A stretch of 64,000 nucleotides of DNA from Chloroflexota bacterium. Lineage in GTDB: Bacteria; Chloroflexota; Dehalococcoidia; Lucifugimonadales; Lucifugimonadaceae. Within the stretch, counting starts at the first letter, position 1. The number at the start of each line of letters is the position of its first letter. The DNA lies in contig JABIFF010000016.1 of NCBI GenBank assembly GCA_018650845.1, positions 62,001-126,000 of the forward strand, given 5' to 3'. This document shows positions 55,054 through 63,942 of this stretch, piece by piece. The notes beneath the pieces were generated by a model, which was not told the DNA's origin, ran no database searches, and worked only from the letters and a program-made list of their open reading frames with translations. The translations under genes and the position numbers were made by a program.

Positions 55054-55806
55054 CTACGAACCGAGCTTGTCATTCTTGTGTGCTGCAACGAATGCACGTG
55101 CCTCGCCAAGCATGAGTTCGGCAATGCCGATTCCGCTGGTTAGATCGCCACCGGCGGTCTTGCCTGCTGCCCGTGCTCGAGTTTCAACATCGAGAGTCGC
55201 TGCTACCCGGTCTGGGTGGTTTGGCTCGCCTGGGTGACCCAGCGACTGTGCAAAGTCGTGTGGTCCGCCAGTTACGCCAGTTAGGCCAGGCACTGCGAGG
55301 ATATCGTCGAGGTTGTCCCACGCCTTTTTGTCTTCGATCTGTGCAACAACGAGCATATTGTCGTTCGACCATTTTGCGAAGCCAAGCTTGCCGCCGTATT
55401 TGTCATCGAGAAGAGTCTGGTCGTTGAATTCGGTTCCACGACCGCCACCCCAAGATCGCTTGCCTTCAACTGGGAACAGGCATGCGTCGGCAAGTGCCTG
55501 AGCTTCTGCGCCTGAGTTGATGTGAGGGCCGGTTACGCCCTGAACCCCTCGGTCTAGGTAGAGGTTGATCTGGTACGCAGCGTTGTCGGGAACACGGGCA
55601 ATTACGCTCATGCCGTAGCCGTTTGCAGTTCGGCAGATGTCGTCGATAGCCTCTTCGCCGAAACCGCCGTGCTCACCATCGATTGAAATAGCGTCGAAGC
55701 CAACGTGGGCTGCCATTTCGATCATGTAGAGCGCAGGGTGTGCCAGTGCGAATACTGTGCCCTTACGGCCTTCTTTGTTCGCTTCAAGAATCGAGTTGTT
55801 AATCAT
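55054..55806 (-). CDS. HpcH/HpaI-family aldolase (second copy)
   Basis: A 250-residue class II aldolase of the HpcH/HpaI family. It has His46 in SIDGEHGG, Arg71 in VIARVPDN, the metal Glu in VVAQIEDKKAW and the Asp in GGPHDFA. The stretch GKRSWGGGRG is shared with the copy at 1527-2252 (GKRSWGGPP), so the two are paralogs. A keto-acid aldol cleavage is expected; the substrate is unknown. It lies 93 bp downstream of an enolase-superfamily dehydratase on the same strand, fitting a dehydration-then-cleavage route for a sugar acid. Confidence 0.92.
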   Translation of the reverse strand: MINNSILEANKEGRKGTVFALAHPALYMIEMAAHVGFDAISIDGEHGGFGEEAIDDICRTANGYGMSVIARVPDNAAYQINLYLDRGVQGVTGPHINSGAEAQALADACLFPVEGKRSWGGGRGTEFNDQTLLDDKYGGKLGFAKWSNDNMLVVAQIEDKKAWDNLDDILAVPGLTGVTGGPHDFAQSLGHPGEPNHPDRVAATLDVETRARAAGKTAGGDLTSGIGIAELMLGEARAFVAAHKNDKLGS

Positions 55807-55899
55807 TTTTTTTCTCTTGCCTTTACGAGGTGCAATGATCGCCCAATGTGGGCGGTTTGTTTGTCTGTTCTGATTGGGTAATTATTGAAATGTTGTCGA

Positions 55900-57057
55900 C
55901 TAAATTCCTCTAACTGTTCCACCGGCTGAAGAAACCTTTTTCAGTGGTGGGTGTGCAGCGATTTCGGCTTCATTCAGTTCGAGACCAAGACCCGGTGCAT
56001 CGGTTAGTTCCACATGCCCATCTACTTGACGAGTAAAACCATCGAGAACGGTGAAGTAGTGCTCGGTGTAGAACTCGGCATGGTACTCCTGAATTTCGAA
56101 GTTGATGATCGATGCGTCTAAGTGCATTTCTGCCATCGCACCGACAGGTGAGCAAACGTTGTGCGGAGCCATCGTGATGTGCTTCGCTTCGGCGATTATG
56201 GCGATCTTCTTCAGCTCGGTAATTCCACCGGCGTTTGCGATATCGGGCTGGAGCACGTCGACAGCATGGCGATCGACAATTTCCGCGAACGGGAATTTTG
56301 TGTAGAGACGTTCGCCAGTTGCGATTGGGATGTTCACCTTGTTGCGAACTTCGAGCAGCTCAGAAACTCGTTCTTGCGACACCGGCTCTTCGTAGAAAAG
56401 TGGTCGATATTCTTCGAGTCGTTTACCGATCTGAATTGCGTTCATCACGTCGAACTTTGCATGAGCTTCTACGAGGATATCGACGTAAGGGCCAACGGCT
56501 TCTCGAACCGCTGCTACTTTGTCTTCTGCTAGCTGAGCTTCTTTAAGAGATAGCTTGTAGTAGTTGTGCTGTCCGAACGGATCGAACTTGAGGGCGGTGT
56601 AGCCCATGTCGACCACGACTTTGGCTTCTTCGGCGTTCTGCGCTGCCGTTCCAGGGTTCGAGTACCAGCCGTTTGCATAAACCCGGATGCTCTTACGATG
56701 CGCGCCACCAAGCAATTTCCAAACTGGCTGATCCAGAATTTTGCCTTTGAGATCCCAAAGTGCGATATCGATTCCGGAAAGAGCAGTCGATGCTATTCGG
56801 CCGCCTCGTGCTTGGAAATCTTGATACAGAGTAGTCCAGAGTACTTCTGATTCGAGCGGGTCTTTGCCGATGAGGTGCTTGGCAACCATCGCTTCGATCA
56901 TGCCCATTACAAGATCGTCGTTCTCCATGGGTGAGGCGTCGCCGATTCCGTAAACGTTCGGGTCGTCAGTGTTCAGTTTCACCAGCAACCAGTTGCGCTG
57001 GGCATTGTGGTGGTTTGCTGAAAACTGTCGAAATTCAACGCCTGTTATTGCTGGCAT
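55900..57057 (-). CDS. Mandelate racemase/enolase-superfamily dehydratase (galactonate dehydratase-like)
   Basis: A 385-residue enolase-superfamily enzyme of the MR subgroup. Metal ligands are Glu197 (LVEAHAKF), Glu223 (FYEEPVS) and Glu249 (ATGER), with the 26/26 spacing of D-galactonate dehydratase. The acid/base histidines are His199 and His299 (APHNVCSP), again with the GalD spacing of 100. The first ligand is Glu rather than the usual Asp. It likely dehydrates a sugar acid, exact substrate unknown. The next gene downstream is an HpcH/HpaI aldolase. Confidence 0.92.
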   Translation of the reverse strand: MPAITGVEFRQFSANHHNAQRNWLLVKLNTDDPNVYGIGDASPMENDDLVMGMIEAMVAKHLIGKDPLESEVLWTTLYQDFQARGGRIASTALSGIDIALWDLKGKILDQPVWKLLGGAHRKSIRVYANGWYSNPGTAAQNAEEAKVVVDMGYTALKFDPFGQHNYYKLSLKEAQLAEDKVAAVREAVGPYVDILVEAHAKFDVMNAIQIGKRLEEYRPLFYEEPVSQERVSELLEVRNKVNIPIATGERLYTKFPFAEIVDRHAVDVLQPDIANAGGITELKKIAIIAEAKHITMAPHNVCSPVGAMAEMHLDASIINFEIQEYHAEFYTEHYFTVLDGFTRQVDGHVELTDAPGLGLELNEAEIAAHPPLKKVSSAGGTVRGI

Positions 57058-57302
57058 ATTTCTCTTATCTCTCGAAAAGGTTGTTCATCTGAGATGGTCA
57101 TGTCGGTTTACGAAGCGATGTAAAAACGCGTTCGCGGCGGGAGTATACGCCGGTTTGGTGCCGATGTTGGCGCCTAGATTTGGGTTGTTGATGCCGGCAC
57201 ACCAGTTTCTGTTGCGGCTATGATGCGGGGCGCATTGTAACTTTTACTCTTTGGATCGTTGGTCTAGCGCCAATAACTGTGTAAACGATTTAGGAAAAAA
57301 CT

Positions 57303-58358
57303 TTGGCTCGTACTTTTCGCTTGTGGGCACTATCGGATACGCACGTCGGTACTGAAATAAAGTTCGGTAGGCGTTCGTTGGAAGAAGTAATTCAACATGC
57401 CGAGGCGTGGCCGAACGGGCCGGGGCAAAGCGGCGGTTTTGATGTCGCTGTGAACTTGGGCGATTTCTCTGGATCACAACTTCCACCTGACGATGAAGAA
57501 GGCGAGCTGGTTGTTTCGCAGTACGCTTCTGCAAAACATCACGGTAGGCAGCATTTTTACGATGTGATCGGCAATCACGATGCTTCAGGTGTCGACGAGC
57601 CGACCCAGTGGTGGTTCCAGAAATGGATCGATCCAACTGGCGAAAGCACTGAGTTTTCTGGAATAGACAATTCGAAGCGTCCGTATCCAACTACTGGCAC
57701 ATGGGAGAACTATTCGTTCGAGATCGGTAACGTTGTCTTTTTGATGATGGCTGACCGAAACGATGGTGGTGCTCCGATAGGTCGTGGTGAGTTTGGTGGT
57801 TATCCTGCCGGTGCGATTTCGGAAGAGACGTTTCAGTGGTGGACCAAGAAAGTTGCTGAGAACAAAGACAAGATCGTTATTTCTGCGCATCACCACATGA
57901 TTAAAGAGACGACCGTTGCTTCGGGCTTAAACGAGGGTTGTGACGAGGGTTATCACGGTCGTATGCCTGATGGCGGTGCGCCGGGATCGTCGTTTATCTA
58001 CTGGGTAGGTGGGCAAAAGGATTCAGGTCGTATCGAGAATTTCTTAGAGGAAAACAATCCGGCGATTGACCTTTGGCTCGGCGCACATACTCACACTCAT
58101 CCCGATGACACAACTGGCGGTCGTTCGCACGTTGAGCAGAAGTGGGGCGCTAACTTCGTGAACGTATCGGCGGTTACTCGTTACCACGGTAAGCGGAATT
58201 CGATTCCGATGAGCCGGTTGTTTACCTTCACCGAGGGATCGGACGAAGTTCGGGTGCAGTGCTACTTGCACACTGATCAATATGACGATCAGGGCTGGTA
58301 CGCACCTTCAGAAAGAACGATCAAGCTTAGGCACGGATTCATGATGCCCAATGACTAA
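57303..58358 (+). CDS. Calcineurin-like metallophosphoesterase
   Basis: A 351-residue two-metal phosphoesterase. Motifs in order: LSDTHVG, NLGDFSG, GNHDASG, SAHHHM and GAHTHTHPD. There is no signal peptide, so it acts in the cytosol. The substrate (phosphodiester, nucleotide or sugar phosphate) is unknown. It begins with TTG at 57303 behind AGGA. It overlaps the following SDR gene by eight bases, so the two are translated together and may act in one catabolic route. Confidence 0.9.
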   Translation: MARTFRLWALSDTHVGTEIKFGRRSLEEVIQHAEAWPNGPGQSGGFDVAVNLGDFSGSQLPPDDEEGELVVSQYASAKHHGRQHFYDVIGNHDASGVDEPTQWWFQKWIDPTGESTEFSGIDNSKRPYPTTGTWENYSFEIGNVVFLMMADRNDGGAPIGRGEFGGYPAGAISEETFQWWTKKVAENKDKIVISAHHHMIKETTVASGLNEGCDEGYHGRMPDGGAPGSSFIYWVGGQKDSGRIENFLEENNPAIDLWLGAHTHTHPDDTTGGRSHVEQKWGANFVNVSAVTRYHGKRNSIPMSRLFTFTEGSDEVRVQCYLHTDQYDDQGWYAPSERTIKLRHGFMMPND

Positions 58359-59142
58359 ATCAATTCAGGAACTATTTGATCTGACAGGGCGCACGGCGAT
58401 AGTTACAGGCGGTGGGACTCATCTTGGAACTGCGTTCACTGAGGCGCTGACCGATCTTGGGGCGAAGGTTTTTATCGCTTCACGCCGGGCTGAACTTTGT
58501 GAAGAAGTTGCCGAGCGATTACGTGCTCAAGGGCGAGATGTCACAGCGATGGGTTGTGATGTGACTGAGGAATCGCAGGTCGATGCGTTGGTTGATCGTG
58601 TGATGAACGAGAGCGGTCGACTTGATATTGCTGTTTGTAACGCTGGCGGGTCGTTCACTACTAGTTATCCGCCAAATGGTAGTGTCGACGAGTTCAAGCG
58701 AACTTTGGATGTGAACCTGACCGGCACCTACATCACGGCGCAGTCGGCTGGTAGGGCGATGATTCCGGCGAAGAGCGGTTCGATTATTACACTGGGTTCG
58801 ATTGCGGCTACGTTGGCGATGGATACCCGAATCTACAACTCGGATTTCAAGCGTTCGGGCCCTCCGTATATCGCTGCTAAAGGTGGTGTACTGAATCTCA
58901 CTCGTGCGATGGCTGCCGAGTTTGGTGAGCATGGAATCACGGCGAACTGTATTTCGCCGGGCCAGATTCCTCGAACCGACACGAATGCCGACCAGGTCGA
59001 GACATTCAGGCAGATGATTCCGCTTCAGCGGACAGGTTTATCGCAAGACCTAAAAGGCGTCGTCGCAGTGCTGGCTTCCGATGCTGGCGCATGGATTACC
59101 GGCCAGGAATTCCGCGTCGATGGCGGCTGGTCGATCTGGTGA
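58351..59142 (+). CDS. Short-chain dehydrogenase/reductase
   Basis: A 263-residue classical SDR that oxidises or reduces a hydroxyl/keto group with NAD(P). The Rossmann motif is VTGGGTHLGTAF, followed by CDVTEESQ, NAGGSF, the catalytic YIAAKGG (Tyr and Lys) and the C-terminal TGQEFRVDGGWSIW. Resemblance is to gluconate 5-dehydrogenase or 3-ketoacyl reductase-like members. It overlaps the phosphoesterase gene upstream and is followed by a hairpin repeat; sugar-acid oxidation would fit the neighbourhood. Confidence 0.93.
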   Translation: MTKSIQELFDLTGRTAIVTGGGTHLGTAFTEALTDLGAKVFIASRRAELCEEVAERLRAQGRDVTAMGCDVTEESQVDALVDRVMNESGRLDIAVCNAGGSFTTSYPPNGSVDEFKRTLDVNLTGTYITAQSAGRAMIPAKSGSIITLGSIAATLAMDTRIYNSDFKRSGPPYIAAKGGVLNLTRAMAAEFGEHGITANCISPGQIPRTDTNADQVETFRQMIPLQRTGLSQDLKGVVAVLASDAGAWITGQEFRVDGGWSIW

Positions 59143-59257
59143 GACGAAGTCTCCCTTTCTGCTTGACGACGTGGGGCATGGATTGGAGCGATGGCTTCGA
59201 ATCGCCCACATATTCGCGGTATCAGATCGCTGCTGGCAACTGAACGCTACCCGCCAA

Positions 59258-59330
59258 ATGCCATCCTGAGGTTCTCGAAGGAGGCACGCAAGCACGAATT
59301 TGCGATCCTCCGAAAACCTCAGGATGGCAT
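59258..59330. repeat. Hairpin repeat, second type
   Basis: Two 24-bp arms, ATGCCATCCTGAGGTTCTCG followed by AAGG at 59258-59281 and the complement at 59307-59330 (CCTCCGAAAACCTCAGGATG then GCAT), match except for about two positions. They form a long hairpin between convergent genes. The CCTGAGG core differs from the TGTCATTGCGAGGAG family. Confidence 0.75.
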
Positions 59331-59368
59331 TACTTGATTGGCGCAGTATGTGAGTCGATCCAGGCGCT

Positions 59369-60262
59369 CTAAATCAGCTTCGCCTGTTGCATTGCGGCTC
59401 GGATGATTTCGCGGTCGGCGTCGGAGACTGATGGGTTCGGGAGTCGTGGTGCTCCGCCGTCGTAGCCTAGAAGATCGAGAGCTGCTTTGATTCCGGCTGC
59501 TCCGCGGTCGAGGATTTGGTAATCGGCTTCGATTATTCGAGTTTGAATTGCTTGTGCAGCCGCGAGATTGCCGTTCATAACGTTCGAAATGATTTGATGA
59601 ACTTCACCGGGGCCGACGTTTCCGAACATCAGGCAAGCGCCGTTTGCTCCGATAACGCTCATAGCTAGAACTATTAGTCCGTTACCGAGCCAAAACGGCT
59701 TGTCGGTTGTTACGAAATTGCGGACTCTCGCTTCGAATCGAACGTTTCCGGAAGCTATGTAGCCGAATACGTTGTCCAAATCGATGAGATTGCCGATCAC
59801 ATCTGGTTCGGCACCTACGGGAGCGTCTCCGCCGGCGAACTGGCCAGGAGCCATCTGGTGGATGATCATTACGGGCGCTGGCACACGAGGAACAACCTGC
59901 TCGAAGTAGCCGGTGACGTCTTTGGTGAGTCGAGGAATCCTGATTCGGATCAGCTCGGCACCCGCTTCAACCAAATCTTCAGCCTGTCGGATTGAATCGG
60001 TTACTGATGAGCTATCGACTCCGCCCATGATGAACTTCTCGCCGTTTCGTGCATTGTTCACCGTTCGAACAACTTCGAGTCGTTCTTTTTCCGAAAGGAA
60101 CTGCTCTTCACCGTTTTCTGTACCAAGCACGAAACCCGAAAGTGGGGTTTTGATCCACTTTTCTACGTTGCGTTCTATCGCGGCGTGGTCGACTGAATCA
60201 TCAGCCTTGAACGGCGTGGGGCTCGGAGCGACAACGATGGGGTTCTGAGTTGGGATTGGCAA
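59369..60262 (-). CDS. DHDPS/NAL-fold protein without the Schiff-base lysine
   Basis: A 297-residue TIM-barrel protein of the dihydrodipicolinate synthase/N-acetylneuraminate lyase superfamily. The N-terminal substrate loop reads LGTENGEEQFLSEKERLEVV, close to the GTTGE..LS.eE pattern. The conserved Tyr position is occupied by His135 (VMIIHQMAP), and the Schiff-base Lys region reads VFGYIASGNV instead of GIKDSSG, so no lysine is available there. Normal aldolase chemistry is therefore doubtful. It lies between the SDR and an enolase-superfamily gene of the catabolic island. Confidence 0.83.
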   Translation of the reverse strand: MPIPTQNPIVVAPSPTPFKADDSVDHAAIERNVEKWIKTPLSGFVLGTENGEEQFLSEKERLEVVRTVNNARNGEKFIMGGVDSSSVTDSIRQAEDLVEAGAELIRIRIPRLTKDVTGYFEQVVPRVPAPVMIIHQMAPGQFAGGDAPVGAEPDVIGNLIDLDNVFGYIASGNVRFEARVRNFVTTDKPFWLGNGLIVLAMSVIGANGACLMFGNVGPGEVHQIISNVMNGNLAAAQAIQTRIIEADYQILDRGAAGIKAALDLLGYDGGAPRLPNPSVSDADREIIRAAMQQAKLI

Positions 60263-60316
60263 AGGCTCGCCTTGTTTTCTTTAGAAACGGTGTTTACGAG
60301 TATTCAGTATGGCAGT

Positions 60317-61459
60317 CTATTGATCGATCACACTGCCATCAGCGTGGAGTCGGGTGATGACTTCTCGTGGAGTCTCAGGACAGTCCGCAACAGCATTAGG
60401 CTTCAGCTCAAGTCCGATACCCGGTGCGTCGGAGATCATTAGGTAGCCATTGCCATCGTGTTCCGCCATGCCAGTAACCATGTTCGACTTCGGCGCCACA
60501 GCTTCGCCAATTGGGTATTCCTGTAGTGCGAAGTTTGGAGCTGTGGCTGCGATTTGCAAGCAAGCGGCGGTCGATACTGGCGATAGCGGGTTATGCGGAA
60601 CGACTCCCACGTGGCGTGCTTCAGCAAGGGCTGCAATTTTGCGAGCGCCCGAGATTCCACCGACCAGACATACGTCTGGGCGAATGTATTGCACGGCGTT
60701 TCTCGATAGAGCCATCTCGAATTCCCAGATCGATGTGTAGCGTTCGCCGGTTGCGATAGGAATGTTGATCTTGCTGGCTACGTATTCCATTTCGTCAAAA
60801 TTATCTGGTGTGATCGGGTCTTCGAAGAAGTAGGGGTGGAACTCTTCGATACCGAGACCTAGTTGAACGGCTTCTGTTGGAGTCATTCGTCGATGGATTT
60901 CTATACAGAGATCGACTCCCGTACCCACGGCGTCTCGATAGCCGCGAACGGTTTCTATAGCGTCGCCAATTTTGTCGGCATGCGTCTTGAAATATGGAAC
61001 GTCACGTTCTTCGTCGAGGAACGGAGTTAGGTGACCTACAGCCGTGAAGCCTTGCTCTTTGGCATCAACGATTCCATCGGTGAGGACATCGGTAGTGTCG
61101 CCGAACACGTGGTAGTAGACGCGAGCCTTGTCTCGAACTTTTCCGCCGAGAAGCTGGTGCACTGGGGTGTCGAAGTGCTTGCCCATGATGTCCCAAAGTG
61201 CGATATCGATTGCACTCAGAGCGCCCATGATCGCGGCACCGCGAAAGTGCGAGAAGCGGTACATGTACTGCCAGTGGTGTTCGATACGAAGTGGGTCTTC
61301 ACCAACTAGGTAGCGACCAAATTTTTCGATAGCCGACTTTGATGCTTCGAGGAATCCCCAGGCTCCCGATTCGCCAAGACCGGTAATTCCAGCGTCGGTT
61401 TCGACTTGCACTAGAAGGTATCGGTCGAGCATCAGTGGGGTGACTTTGGTGATTTTCAT
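60317..61459 (-). CDS. Mandelate racemase/enolase-superfamily dehydratase (second copy)
   Basis: A 380-residue MR-subgroup enzyme. Metal ligands are Glu187 (CIEIHRRM), Glu213 (FFEDPI) and Glu239 (ATGER); the histidines are His189 and His289 (VVPHNPLSP), with the same 26/26 and 100-residue spacing as the copy at 55900-57057. The first copy has a Lys before its metal site (ALKFDP), but this one reads AVGHLTP there. It probably dehydrates a sugar acid, different from the substrate of the first copy. It is transcribed toward the DHDPS-like gene, 54 bp away. Confidence 0.92.
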   Translation of the reverse strand: MKITKVTPLMLDRYLLVQVETDAGITGLGESGAWGFLEASKSAIEKFGRYLVGEDPLRIEHHWQYMYRFSHFRGAAIMGALSAIDIALWDIMGKHFDTPVHQLLGGKVRDKARVYYHVFGDTTDVLTDGIVDAKEQGFTAVGHLTPFLDEERDVPYFKTHADKIGDAIETVRGYRDAVGTGVDLCIEIHRRMTPTEAVQLGLGIEEFHPYFFEDPITPDNFDEMEYVASKINIPIATGERYTSIWEFEMALSRNAVQYIRPDVCLVGGISGARKIAALAEARHVGVVPHNPLSPVSTAACLQIAATAPNFALQEYPIGEAVAPKSNMVTGMAEHDGNGYLMISDAPGIGLELKPNAVADCPETPREVITRLHADGSVIDQ

Positions 61460-61630
61460 AAGAAGCTAGCTTCGTTTTCTGTAGCCGATGGGTGCGTAAT
61501 GCGATTCGGCAAGATTTGTAATTGGTCTCTACGGGGGCGATAGTATGCTCGGTGTGGCGATTTCGCTACGGCGTATCGTCAATTGATAGGCGAATGAACG
61601 GGTTCGTGAATATTTAGTCGGGGGCTTTTT

Positions 61631-62500
61631 GTGGCATCAGGTAATACAAGTGCGGGTTCAGAACGCAGGCTGCTATGCGTTGTTGCGCATCCCGACGATG
61701 AAACGTTCGGGTCTGGATCGACGCTGATCAAATATGCTGCCGAAGGTGCGTCGGTGTACACATCGTGCGCGACTCGCGGTGATGTAGGCGAGATTGCCGA
61801 TCGCTCAGACGCTACTCCCGAGACGCTTTCTGCTGTTCGTGAGCAGGAGTATTACGACGCTGGAAAAGTGATGGGCGTGAAGCGGAGTATTTTGTACGGC
61901 TACCGCGATTCTGGAATGGAAGGCACGCCGGAGAATGACCATCCGAACGCTTACATTCAAGTGCCAATCGACGAAGTGGTTGCGAAGGTTGTCGATACGA
62001 TTCGCGAGCTAAAGCCGCAGGTTGTGTTTAGTTTCGATGAAGATGGCGGCTACGGGCATCCTGATCACATTCACGCTTCATTGGCAGCCAAGTTGGCGTA
62101 TTTTGCTGCCGGGGATCCGTCATATGAAGGTTCGACCCTAGAGCCATGGGCACCCTCGAAGTTGTATTACCACGGCTTTCCACGGTCAATTATGAAGAAG
62201 TGGTTTGCGATGTTTGCTGAAATGGATCCCGATTCTGATTTGGCGAAGCTGAACGTCGATGAATTAGGTGTTCCGGATGAAAAACTGACCACCAAGCTTG
62301 ATACTTCGGCACATGTCGAAACGAGGCGTAAGGCGATTGACGTGCACCGTACTCAGTATTCGCCGCTGGATCGAATGCCAAACGACGAACTAGAAGCCGA
62401 GTACATGACGACCGACTACTTCATTCGGGTCGATCCGCCAGTTGCTGACAGCGAGACGGGGATTATTGAAACAGATCTATTCGAGGGGTTGGACGTTTAG
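61631..62500 (+). CDS. LmbE/PIG-L family deacetylase
   Basis: A 289-residue zinc hydrolase of the LmbE/PIG-L family, members of which remove N-acetyl groups from sugars such as GlcNAc-inositol. The zinc motif AHPDDETFG is near the N-terminus and the third ligand is in YGHPDHIHAS. The protein starts at GTG 61631 behind a G-rich tract. The substrate is unknown; its place in the catabolic island suggests an N-acetylated sugar or a thiol conjugate. It is followed by a palindromic repeat and the convergent MFS gene. Confidence 0.9.
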   Translation: MASGNTSAGSERRLLCVVAHPDDETFGSGSTLIKYAAEGASVYTSCATRGDVGEIADRSDATPETLSAVREQEYYDAGKVMGVKRSILYGYRDSGMEGTPENDHPNAYIQVPIDEVVAKVVDTIRELKPQVVFSFDEDGGYGHPDHIHASLAAKLAYFAAGDPSYEGSTLEPWAPSKLYYHGFPRSIMKKWFAMFAEMDPDSDLAKLNVDELGVPDEKLTTKLDTSAHVETRRKAIDVHRTQYSPLDRMPNDELEAEYMTTDYFIRVDPPVADSETGIIETDLFEGLDV

Positions 62501-62515
62501 GTAGCGGGCTCTCGC

Positions 62516-62678
62516 TGTCATTGCGAGGAGTTCTACGACGTGGCAATCAGTGTCCACCTCATCAAGTACACAATCCTGGAGTTTTTTGTCGAGGATCGAC
62601 GATGATTTGCGGCGACCTGTGGCGTTGCGTCAGACGTTGATTGCCAAGTCGCCGCAGGGCCGGCTTCTCGCAATGACA
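62516..62678. repeat. Palindromic repeat element, copy 4
   Basis: The left end TGTCATTGCGAGGAGTTC with ACGACGTGGCAATCA and right end TTGATTGCCAAGTCG with TTCTCGCAATGACA form inverted arms. The centre shares ATCGACG and GTGGCGTTGCG with copy 3. It lies in the gap between convergent genes. Confidence 0.85.
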
Positions 62679-62685
62679 GTAGTGG

Positions 62686-63942
62686 CTAGGCTTTTCGAAG
62701 TTCTTTTGAGAGCAGCAGTGCGATAACGGCAACCGGTGTTCCGAGTAGCGCGCTGATTACAAGCGCCTCTTCGTTGCCGATCCATTCGGCTACTGCTCCG
62801 CCGAATAGCCAACCGACAGAGAACAGTCCCATAGACGTCACGAACAGGCTCATTACACGAGCGCGCATTTCTTTCTGCGCTGCCTGCTGGAACATTGTCA
62901 GTACTGATGTCACCCAGGGCATAGAAATCAGTCCCATAGCGAATAGCGCTGCCAGGCTGATCGGAACCGATCGGGAGTATCCAAACACGATCATTCCTAT
63001 GTCCCAGATTAGTCCCATGGAGACCATCACATAGGCATGGCGTCGGTGAATGCCTGAAATCGATATGAATATGGCGCCAATCAGTGTTCCCGCGCCCATA
63101 GCACCACCCATTAACCCGAAACCGGTTGGTCCGATATCAAGAACCTCTTCTGCATAGATGGGCATGAGCGGAAATATCGCCACACCAAACACGTTTTGTG
63201 CGGCTACGAGCACAGTGAGCCAGAGTAGAGGGGGCGTGTTTTTGGCGTACCGAAGACCTTCGGTGAACTGACTTGTGAATGACGATTTTGTTTTGCTCGC
63301 ATTGCTGTCACCGGTTTCACCATCGCCATCGCCCTTGGCACTTGGACTGCGCTCGGGTTCACGAATTCGGAAGAGCAGGGTGACACCGACCAAGTTGCCG
63401 GCAACCACAAGCCAGTAGGCGGTGTGAGTACCTGATGTGGCGATAACGACTCCGGTGATAACAGGGCCGATCATCTCGCCAGTGGTTTGGGCTACCGAAA
63501 GGATTCCGTTCGCGTTGGAAAGTCGTTCAGGGCGAACAATGTCGGCGATTAGTGCGTAGTAGGCGGGGCTGTAAAGCGAATACGAGATTCCGCCGAATAC
63601 TGCTAAGGCAATCATGTGCCACGGCACCAATGTGTCGGTGACGATAAGAAGCCCAGTCGCACCCGATGCTGCAGCGGTGAGTAGCCCGGCGGCGAACATG
63701 AGCTTTCGCCTATCGAATCGGTCGGCAATTACTCCGCCGAACATTGGCAGCACAAGAATTGGGATGGCTCGAACGCCGGTTACGAGTCCGATCCAAAGTG
63801 GTGAATGCGTTAGTTCGAGTACCACCCAGGACGCTGCCGCACCGCGTATGAAAATTCCAAGATCGAAAATCGCCTGACTCAGGATCAGGGCGCGGAACTG
63901 GGCGTCGGCTAGTACTTCGACTGATTTAGGGCGGAATCGCAT
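62686..63942 (-). CDS. MFS transporter
   Basis: A 418-residue major facilitator with about twelve hydrophobic segments. The loop GGVIADRFDRRKLM between helices 2 and 3 is the MFS signature. A hydrophilic insert rich in Ser, Asp and Gly (SPSAKGDGDGETGDSN) lies mid-protein, between the two six-helix halves. It resembles the MFS_3/enterobactin-exporter-like group, so drug or metabolite efflux is as likely as uptake. Its ATG directly abuts the TAA of the upstream gene, so the two are co-transcribed. Confidence 0.92.
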   Translation of the reverse strand: MRFRPKSVEVLADAQFRALILSQAIFDLGIFIRGAAASWVVLELTHSPLWIGLVTGVRAIPILVLPMFGGVIADRFDRRKLMFAAGLLTAAASGATGLLIVTDTLVPWHMIALAVFGGISYSLYSPAYYALIADIVRPERLSNANGILSVAQTTGEMIGPVITGVVIATSGTHTAYWLVVAGNLVGVTLLFRIREPERSPSAKGDGDGETGDSNASKTKSSFTSQFTEGLRYAKNTPPLLWLTVLVAAQNVFGVAIFPLMPIYAEEVLDIGPTGFGLMGGAMGAGTLIGAIFISISGIHRRHAYVMVSMGLIWDIGMIVFGYSRSVPISLAALFAMGLISMPWVTSVLTMFQQAAQKEMRARVMSLFVTSMGLFSVGWLFGGAVAEWIGNEEALVISALLGTPVAVIALLLSKELRKA

